Assembly (NCBI GenBank): GCA_002342365.1
Contig: DDPV01000014.1
Coordinates: forward strand, 14,873-35,129
Length of the DNA: 20,257 nt
Origin: Burkholderiales bacterium UBA2459
Lineage (GTDB): Bacteria > Pseudomonadota > Gammaproteobacteria > Burkholderiales > Burkholderiaceae_E
Direction: 5' to 3'
The notes under the pieces are model-generated. The model worked only from the letters and a program-made list of their open reading frames with translations, made no database searches and was not told the origin of the DNA. The position numbers and the translations under genes are program-made. Below are positions 14,855 through 20,257 of the stretch, in pieces; the stretch's first letter is position 1, and each line of letters starts with the position of its first letter.

Positions 14855-15658
14855 TTGGCTAGCCGCTGGCAGCCCTTCTTGCTTGCACCGGCACTTGTGG
14901 TGTTTGCTGCCTTTTGGCTGCTGCCAATGGCAAGGCTGATTGCACTTCCGGCGGAAAAGGCCTGGGATAGCTATTTCGTTGTGCTAACCCAACCGGCTTA
15001 TTTGCTCAGCCTTATCAATACACTGCTGCTTTCGCTGGCGGTAACCCTCGTGAGCTTGGTGCTTGGAGCAGCCGTGGGTCTGTTTCTGGCCAGGCATCGC
15101 TTTGCAGGCCGGCGCATGCTCTTGGGCGTGCTCACCCTGCCCTTGTCTTTCCCTGGCGTGATCATCGGGTTTTTCGTGATCCTGCTGGGCGGCCGACAAG
15201 GATTGATCCCGAGCCTGAGCGATACGATGGGGTTTGGACGATGGACATTTGCCTACAGCTTCATCGGGCTCTTTCTCGCCTATGTTTATTTTTCGCTGCC
15301 GCGAGCCATCAGCGCGTATGCCGCAGCCGCCGAGGCGATTGATGTTTCGCTTGAGGATTGCGCGCGCACGCTTGGCGCAAGCGCCTGGCATATCGTGCGG
15401 GATGTCTGGATTCCCGAGCTTGCACCGACCACCATCGCCTGCGGGGCGATTATTTTCGCGACCGCCATGGGCGCCTTTGGGACCGCGTTTACGCTGGCAA
15501 GCAAGTTCGACGTGCTTCCGATCACCATTTATAGCGAATTCACCAATTACGCCAATTTTGCTTTTGCTGCCTCGCTTTCGATAAGCCTCGGTCTGGTGAC
15601 TTGGGCAGCGCTTGCGCTGTCGCGGCGAAAAGGCGCCTATGCTGCGCTCGGCCTTTAG
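14855..15658 (+). CDS. ABC transporter permease subunit 1
   Basis: A 267-residue inner-membrane permease of the BPD_transp_1 (MetI-like) superfamily with about six helices. The EAA loop that docks to the ATPase reads AAAAEAIDVSLEDCARTLGA followed by WIPEL (about residues 150-190). The start is TTG 14855, preceded in frame by a stop at 14849-14851; a weak AGG lies a few bases upstream. No ATG is available before the first helix, so the TTG start is well supported. It is separated from the binding-protein gene by a hairpin-containing gap and from the second permease by 21 bases. It would form the heterodimeric channel with the next gene product. Confidence 0.9.
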   Translation: MASRWQPFLLAPALVVFAAFWLLPMARLIALPAEKAWDSYFVVLTQPAYLLSLINTLLLSLAVTLVSLVLGAAVGLFLARHRFAGRRMLLGVLTLPLSFPGVIIGFFVILLGGRQGLIPSLSDTMGFGRWTFAYSFIGLFLAYVYFSLPRAISAYAAAAEAIDVSLEDCARTLGASAWHIVRDVWIPELAPTTIACGAIIFATAMGAFGTAFTLASKFDVLPITIYSEFTNYANFAFAASLSISLGLVTWAALALSRRKGAYAALGL

Positions 15659-15679
15659 AGCAAGGCAAGCTGCACGATC

Positions 15680-16465
15680 GTGATGCATGCCAATCGCTTC
15701 TTGCTCGCAATCTGCGTGACGGTCAGCATCTTCATGATCGGACCTATCGGGGTCTCAGTCAGCGCAGGCTTCATGGAGAACTACGCCATCGGTTGGCGCG
15801 GGGGCTTCACCCTGCGCTGGCTAGCAGAAGTCTGGAGCGCTTACGGCTCAACTGTGATGGCATCGATCACGATCGCAAGCGCTACAGTCTTCACTACGAT
15901 ACTGATCGCTGTGCCCTGCGCTTATGCGCTTGCTCGTAGCAAGAAAGCCTGGGCGCTCTGGTTTGAAGAACTGATCACGCTGCCGGTTGCAGTGCCCGGA
16001 TTGGCAAGTGCACTTGCACTGATTCTGGTCTACGGCGAGCTGCGCTGGTTCCGACAGCATCTTGCCTTTATCCTTGTGGGCCATGTGATTTTCACCCTGC
16101 CCTTCATGGTGCGCGTGGTCGCTGCGGCCTTTCGACGTCGGGAGTTGCTTGCCATCGAAGAAGTGGCGGCAACGCTTGGTGCAAGCTTCTGGCAACGCTT
16201 TAGCGGCCTGTTGCTGCCGGCCGTGCTTCCATCGATCTTGAGTGGCGCGCTGATGGTCTTTACGCTTTCGATCGGCGAGTTCAATTTGACCTGGATGCTC
16301 CATACCCCGCTCACAAGAACCCTGCCGGTGGGCTTGGCCGACAGCTATGCGTCGATGCGCATCGAAATCGGGTCGGCCTACACCTTCGTGTTTTTAATCG
16401 TGGTGCTTCCCATGTTGTGGCTCATGCAGTTGAGCGAACGCGTTCTGGTCAAGCGCTATGCCTGA
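15680..16465 (+). CDS. ABC transporter permease subunit 2
   Basis: A 261-residue partner permease, also MetI-like with about six helices. The EAA loop reads AIEEVAATLGASFWQRF followed by LLLPAVLPS. The start is GTG 15680 or the ATG three bases later (15683). Its stop overlaps the ATPase start by 8 bases (ATGCCTGA), which indicates translational coupling. Two distinct permeases plus one ATPase is the arrangement of the PotBC/PhnU-V group. It works with subunit 1 to move the bound substrate into the cytoplasm. Confidence 0.9.
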   Translation: MMHANRFLLAICVTVSIFMIGPIGVSVSAGFMENYAIGWRGGFTLRWLAEVWSAYGSTVMASITIASATVFTTILIAVPCAYALARSKKAWALWFEELITLPVAVPGLASALALILVYGELRWFRQHLAFILVGHVIFTLPFMVRVVAAAFRRRELLAIEEVAATLGASFWQRFSGLLLPAVLPSILSGALMVFTLSIGEFNLTWMLHTPLTRTLPVGLADSYASMRIEIGSAYTFVFLIVVLPMLWLMQLSERVLVKRYA

Positions 16466-17531
16466 ACAACAAACATCGGTCAGGATTCGACACTGTGCTA
16501 AAACCTATCCCGATGGGACGGTGGCTTTGCGCAGCACCGACCTTGACATTGCCCCCGGCGAGATTCTTGCGCTGCTCGGTCCTTCTGGCTGCGGAAAAAC
16601 GACCTTGTTGCGAATCATCGCGGGTTTGGAAACAGCCAACCCCGGAGCACAAATTTTCTTTGGCGCCGATGAGGTGGGCGGTCTGAGGCCCGAAGTGCGG
16701 CAAATCGGGATGGTCTTTCAACACTATGCGTTGTTTCCGCAAATGGATGTTGCAGCAAACATTGCATACGGTCTGAAAATTCGCGGGATCGCCCCTGAGG
16801 AAATTCGCAAGCGGGTCGCTGATTTGCTCGATCTTGTTCGCCTGGATGGCCTGGCGCACAAGCGGCCTGCTGAGCTCTCAGGTGGTCAGCGGCAGCGGGT
16901 CGCACTGGCAAGGGCAATTGCAATCAGGCCGCGTGTTTTGTTGCTCGATGAACCCTTGACGGCTCTGGACGCAAAGCTTAAGGAATCGTTGCGTGATGAA
17001 CTCGCTGCGCTGTTGCGACAATTGCATGTTACGGCGATCCATGTCACCCACGATCAGCACGAGGCGATGGCAATCGCCGATCGATTGGCCGTGATGCACC
17101 ACGGTGAAGTGATTCAGGTGGGTAGCGCCGAGCAGCTGTATCGCGCACCAGCCGACGCCTTCGTGGCTTCCTTTCTCGGGCACATGAACAGGGTTCCTAT
17201 AAGCTTTGACGAGCATGCTCGGCCGGGCATTCGCCTGGGTGGCCTTTGGCTTGCGCTTGAAGGCGATGCCCGGGTTGCAGGCGCGCAAGAGGTTCTGATC
17301 CGGCCCGAGGATATTCGCCTGTACCCGCTTTCCAATGACCCAAGTCCGCTCGGTCTAGGGCGTATTCTTCAACGAGCCTTTCTTGGCGATCGCATCCAGT
17401 TCCGGGTGTTGACACCGGAAGGCATCGAATTGCGGGTTCAGGAATCGAGAGACTGTTCCTTTGTTGTCGATGATTCTGTCCATGTTGACATTCAGCGTGA
17501 TGCGCTTAAAACCTTTGGAGTTCGCCAATGA
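16458..17531 (+). CDS. ABC transporter ATP-binding subunit (PotA/FbpC/UgpC class)
   Basis: A 357-residue ATPase that drives the transporter. Motifs in order: Walker A GPSGCGKTT (41-49), Q-loop Gln88 in VFQHYALFP, signature LSGGQRQR (140-147), Walker B VLLLDEP (160-166), and switch His198 in THDQHEAM. A C-terminal regulatory part of about 120 residues contains a TOBE-like segment (LIRPEDIRLYPL, then GRILQRAFLGDRIQF). This matches the ATPases that serve spermidine, maltose, iron and glycerol-3-phosphate importers. Its 3' end overlaps the phosphodiesterase start by 4 bases (ATGA), so the enzyme is very probably made together with the transporter. Confidence 0.95.
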   Translation: MPEQQTSVRIRHCAKTYPDGTVALRSTDLDIAPGEILALLGPSGCGKTTLLRIIAGLETANPGAQIFFGADEVGGLRPEVRQIGMVFQHYALFPQMDVAANIAYGLKIRGIAPEEIRKRVADLLDLVRLDGLAHKRPAELSGGQRQRVALARAIAIRPRVLLLDEPLTALDAKLKESLRDELAALLRQLHVTAIHVTHDQHEAMAIADRLAVMHHGEVIQVGSAEQLYRAPADAFVASFLGHMNRVPISFDEHARPGIRLGGLWLALEGDARVAGAQEVLIRPEDIRLYPLSNDPSPLGLGRILQRAFLGDRIQFRVLTPEGIELRVQESRDCSFVVDDSVHVDIQRDALKTFGVRQ

Positions 17532-18352
17532 GTACTTATCTTTTTCAGCTTAGTGATCTGCATATTCGAGAGCCTGGTCGTGTGGCCTATGGCAGGATCG
17601 ATACCGCCAGTTTCCTGCGCGCTGCGATCGAGTCGATAGCCCAATGCCCGCAGGCCCCAAGCGCTCTGGTGATTACCGGTGATCTTTGCGACTTCGGCCG
17701 CGAGCAAGAGTATGTGCACTTGCGCGAACTTCTTGCAGACATCCGCTGCCCGATTTATTTGCTGCCCGGAAATCATGACTGCCTGAGCAGCTTAAGGCTG
17801 GTGTTTCCAGAGCATGACTATCTGGGTGCATCAGGCCCCGCCCACTACTCGGTTGCCGTGGGTGATCTGCAATTAATAGCACTGGATTCCACGGTCCCAG
17901 GCCAGAGCTTTGGCGCAATCGATCAAGAAGCGATTGCATGGCTTCACGATGCGCTGAAAGCTTGCGGCGATCGGCCGGTTGTCTTGGCCATGCATCACCC
18001 GCCCTTTCTGACGCAAATCGGCCATATGGATGAAATCGGATTGCTGCTCGGTCGCGCCGAGCTTGCACAGCTCCTTGGACAGTTCTGCAATGTTGAACGC
18101 ATCATCTGTGGCCACCTGCACCGGGCAATCGAGACACGCTTTGCCGGGACGATTGCATCGACCGCGCCCTCACCGGCGCATCAGGTGGTGCTTGACCTGA
18201 ATCCGCAGGCTGTCTCCCGCTGGAATCTTGAGCCAGGCGGATTTCGCATCCATGCCTGGTCAAAATCAGCGGGACTTGTTACCCACAACATGCCGGTCGG
18301 AAAATTCGAGGGCCCCTACCCCTTTCATGCCGAAGCTGCCTTGATCGACTGA
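17528..18352 (+). CDS. Cyclic-nucleotide/glycerophosphodiester phosphodiesterase, GpdQ/CpdA-like metallophosphoesterase
   Basis: A 274-residue class III metallophosphoesterase with the complete two-metal site: D10-x-H12, D52 (TGD), N82-H83-D84 (GNHD), H156 (MHHPP), and H196-x-H198 (CGHLH). Order and spacing match Enterobacter GpdQ (D8, H10, D50, N80, H156, H195, H197), as does the run of text around LYLIPGNHD. GpdQ cleaves glycerophosphodiesters and other phosphodiesters; CpdA, a relative, cleaves cAMP. There is no signal peptide, so it acts in the cytoplasm on imported substrate. Start-stop overlap with the ABC ATPase links it to the transporter, the same logic as UgpQ with UgpBAEC. The glycerophosphodiesterase role is inferred from context; cAMP hydrolysis remains possible. 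It ends 26 bases from the convergent phoX stop, with no clear terminator between. Confidence 0.87.
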   Translation: MSTYLFQLSDLHIREPGRVAYGRIDTASFLRAAIESIAQCPQAPSALVITGDLCDFGREQEYVHLRELLADIRCPIYLLPGNHDCLSSLRLVFPEHDYLGASGPAHYSVAVGDLQLIALDSTVPGQSFGAIDQEAIAWLHDALKACGDRPVVLAMHHPPFLTQIGHMDEIGLLLGRAELAQLLGQFCNVERIICGHLHRAIETRFAGTIASTAPSPAHQVVLDLNPQAVSRWNLEPGGFRIHAWSKSAGLVTHNMPVGKFEGPYPFHAEAALID

Positions 18353-18378
18353 TGGGGGCGTCGTCGCTTGTCCGACGG

Positions 18379-20257
18379 CTAAGTGCCGATCACGCCACCA
18401 TCGCTTTTTCTGATGATGACCGTGGCGCTGCGGGGGCGATCATTGGGCATGCTGTTTGGCCAATTGGAGTAGCGTGCCGGATTTTGCGGATCGCTCCAGT
18501 TTCCAGGACTTTCCCCTGGATGCTGAATGTTGACAAAAAGGGTTTTCAGATCAGGCGTTGCCGTTATGCCTGTCACTTCACAATTCACCGGCCCGACCAT
18601 GAAGCGTCTGACTTCGCCCGTAGCCGGATCGGCTGCGAGCAAGGCGTTGTTCCCCAGGCGCTGATAGTCTCCGAAATACATTTCACTGGCTGAAGCATCG
18701 GTTTGAATCCACAGCACACCACGCGGGTCACACCACAAACCATCCGGACTTCCGAAGGCATCGCCCCGGATCGTGCCCTTTGCAGCGGCGTTGGTATTGG
18801 CAGGGTCGCCGGCGAGCACGAAATGATCCCAGGAAAAACTCAAGCCGTCGAAGTCACCGTCTTCCTTCCAGCGAATAATATGACCCATGCTGTTGTTTGC
18901 GCGCGGGTTGGCCGCGTCCACACCGGGCTGACCGGGGGCGCCCCGGCGACTGTTATTGGTCAGCGTGCAATACACATAGGCCGTGTTCGGGTCAACCGTG
19001 ATCCATTCGGGTCGATCCATCTTGGTCGCGCCAAGGAAATCACTGGCCTGACGCGAGCGGATCAAAACCTCAGCCTGATCGCGAAATCCTTTGCTCGCAT
19101 CAAGCCCGCGCTCGCCATGTTTGAGCGCAATCCATTCGCCCCGACCGTTGGCTTCAAACCGCGCAACGAAGAGCGTGCCTCGGTCCAGAAGGTCTTTGTT
19201 GGCGCGATAACCACCCGGTTTCATTTTGTCAGCGCTCACAAATTTATAAATGTATTCAAAGGTCGCGTCCTCACCCATATAGACGACAACCCGCTGGTCG
19301 CGCGTAAGACTCACCCATGCCCCCTCATGAGCAGCCCGACCCAAAGCCGTACGCTTGACCGGAGGGCTTTCGGGATCGAAGGGGTCGATCTCTACCACCC
19401 AGCCAAAGCGATGGACTTCGTTGGGATGCTTTTCCACCACAAAGCGCTCTTCGTGTTCGTACCAGCGAAAGCCGGCTTCCCGTTTACGGATTCCCCAACG
19501 CGCTTCGTCGCCCGTAGGTTTATCGCGCCCCTGAAAATAATTGACGAAGTTCTCCTCGCAGGTGAGATAGGTTCCCCAGGGCGTAAAGCCATTGGCACAG
19601 TTGTTGACGGTACCAAGCACCGTCACAGCCTGTGGATCGTCGCGCGTTTGCATCAAAGGGTGCCCCCGGGCAGGGCCGCTGATGCTCATTGGGGTTGTGG
19701 CCGTGATTCGCCTTGCGTACTTCGAAGGGTTCACGATTTGCCAGCTGCCCTTGCGGTTGGCGATTTCAATCACGCTGACACCGTGCGCTGCCATCGACTT
19801 GGCCACTTTCTCGGCTGACCAGGCGGACTGACCGTCAGGGTGCAACAAACCCTCATCGGTGTACTCGTGATTGATCGCGAGCAAACCATGCCGACTTCCT
19901 TCGATCGGAAAATAGTGCATCCCGTCGTGATGCATGCCCAGCTGCAAAGCCTGTTCCTGCGCGTTGTTGCTTGCATCCTTGCGCCAGCTTGGCGATCCAG
20001 CCTTTGCGCCGATGGGTTCGCCCCACATGAAGGCAATCTGCGCCTCATAGCCCTCGGGCACCCAAAGACCATCGCGATCCTGGGCTGCAACTGCTTTGAA
20101 CCCGAGCCGCTGGCTGAGCGGCGTAGCGGACTGACCTGCCACCGATTCGGCCCCGGTGCGCAAGGCCTTTGTTGAATCTGCCGCATGCGCAAGCGATAAG
20201 GGCGCAAGCAGCGAGGCGCTTGCAGCAACCAGTCCGCCGTGTAAGACTTGGCGCCGG
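18379..20257 (-). CDS. phoX: PhoX-family alkaline phosphatase, Tat-exported (5' end beyond the window)
   Basis: At least 625 residues of a PhoX (DUF839) phosphatase, a calcium/iron-dependent monomeric enzyme that releases phosphate from phosphomonoesters outside the cytoplasm. The open frame continues past the TTG at 20163 to the right edge and there encodes RRQVLHGG, a hydrophobic core (LVAASASLLAPLSLA) and AHA, i.e. a twin-arginine signal peptide. The true start therefore lies beyond 20257. Family blocks include INHEYTDEG, TYLTCEENFVNYF (conserved Cys and Glu metal ligands), HEGAW, YMGED, TLTNNSRRG, GSPDGLWCDPRG and the C-terminal CEVTGITATPDLKTLFVNIQHPGE. Tat export fits a metallo-cofactor loaded in the cytoplasm. 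It converges on the phosphodiesterase gene. Its promoter is not visible, so Pho control cannot be checked here. Confidence 0.95.
   Translation of the reverse strand, partial: RRQVLHGGLVAASASLLAPLSLAHAADSTKALRTGAESVAGQSATPLSQRLGFKAVAAQDRDGLWVPEGYEAQIAFMWGEPIGAKAGSPSWRKDASNNAQEQALQLGMHHDGMHYFPIEGSRHGLLAINHEYTDEGLLHPDGQSAWSAEKVAKSMAAHGVSVIEIANRKGSWQIVNPSKYARRITATTPMSISGPARGHPLMQTRDDPQAVTVLGTVNNCANGFTPWGTYLTCEENFVNYFQGRDKPTGDEARWGIRKREAGFRWYEHEERFVVEKHPNEVHRFGWVVEIDPFDPESPPVKRTALGRAAHEGAWVSLTRDQRVVVYMGEDATFEYIYKFVSADKMKPGGYRANKDLLDRGTLFVARFEANGRGEWIALKHGERGLDASKGFRDQAEVLIRSRQASDFLGATKMDRPEWITVDPNTAYVYCTLTNNSRRGAPGQPGVDAANPRANNSMGHIIRWKEDGDFDGLSFSWDHFVLAGDPANTNAAAKGTIRGDAFGSPDGLWCDPRGVLWIQTDASASEMYFGDYQRLGNNALLAADPATGEVRRFMVGPVNCEVTGITATPDLKTLFVNIQHPGESPGNWSDPQNPARYSNWPNSMPNDRPRSATVIIRKSDGGVIGT

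Noticed and set aside
14984..15688. A 234-codon minus-strand open frame
   Set aside because: Antisense to permease subunit 1, very rich in Arg, Lys, Gln and Gly in a pattern expected from reading membrane-protein codons backwards.
18353..18378. Possible bidirectional terminator between the phosphodiesterase gene and phoX
   Set aside because: Only a 5-bp CGTCG/CGACG pairing is seen, extending into phoX, and there is no T-run on either side.
18703..19818. A 371-codon open frame on the plus strand
   Set aside because: It lies entirely antisense to phoX, which has unbroken family homology. The peptide has no recognisable domain and is a shadow of high-GC coding DNA.
1..20257. Mobile elements, CRISPR arrays, tRNA or rRNA genes, toxin-antitoxin or defence systems
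   Set aside because: Looked for by transposase or integrase motifs, regular repeats and tRNA-like ends; none found. The gene content is metabolic, transport and envelope-related.

Overview
The window looks like chromosomal DNA of a Gram-negative proteobacterium, most likely a betaproteobacterium of the Burkholderiales type. The reasons are a Lol-type lipoprotein start with a glycine-rich tether, ArnC/ArnT-like lipid A or envelope sugar enzymes, a Tat-exported PhoX, and a fabI / DUF3141 / MaoC-Pta fusion / ackA cluster of the kind seen in Burkholderiales and rhizobia. The taxonomy is inferred from gene content only. No rRNA, tRNA, CRISPR array, insertion sequence or phage gene was seen.

Left part (1-6082), envelope glycolipid region. 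A lipoprotein gene runs off the left edge (minus strand). Two PAP2-family phosphatases, two GT-C membrane glycosyltransferases (ArnT/PMT-like) and one GT2 polyprenyl-phosphate glycosyltransferase (ArnC/DPM1-like) form two back-to-back transcription units that diverge near 2583-2647. The minus arm is GT-C then PAP2. The plus arm is PAP2, GT2 and GT-C, tightly packed. The likely job is loading sugars onto undecaprenyl phosphate, moving them onto lipid A or another periplasmic acceptor, and removing or recycling phosphate.

Middle (6182-13532). A CorA-type divalent cation transporter (plus) ends tail to tail with a minus-strand gene series. That series, in transcription order, is fabI-like enoyl-ACP reductase, DUF3141 alpha/beta hydrolase-like protein, MaoC-Pta fusion, ackA, and then a 5'-truncated 3-oxoacid CoA-transferase subunit B that looks like a deletion remnant. 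The MaoC domain has lost the usual catalytic Asp and the HG motif.

Right part (13590-20257), phosphorus acquisition region. A 141-base intergenic region full of palindromes separates the fabI operon from a divergent five-gene unit: periplasmic binding protein, two permeases, ATPase, and a GpdQ-like metallophosphodiesterase. A convergent PhoX alkaline phosphatase with a twin-arginine signal leaves the right edge. A Pho-box-like 18-mer (14 of 18 matches to the E. coli consensus as I recall it) lies upstream of the binding-protein gene.

Taken together, 12.69-20.26 kb reads as a candidate phosphate-starvation block: import of an organophosphate or phosphodiester, its hydrolysis, extracellular phosphatase, and a pta-ackA operon. 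A related orfA-pta-ackA-fabI operon in Sinorhizobium meliloti is known to be PhoB-controlled. The strongest new leads are this cassette with its Pho-like promoter, the degenerate hydratase domain fused to Pta, the CoA-transferase deletion scar, and the mirrored PAP2/GT-C locus.
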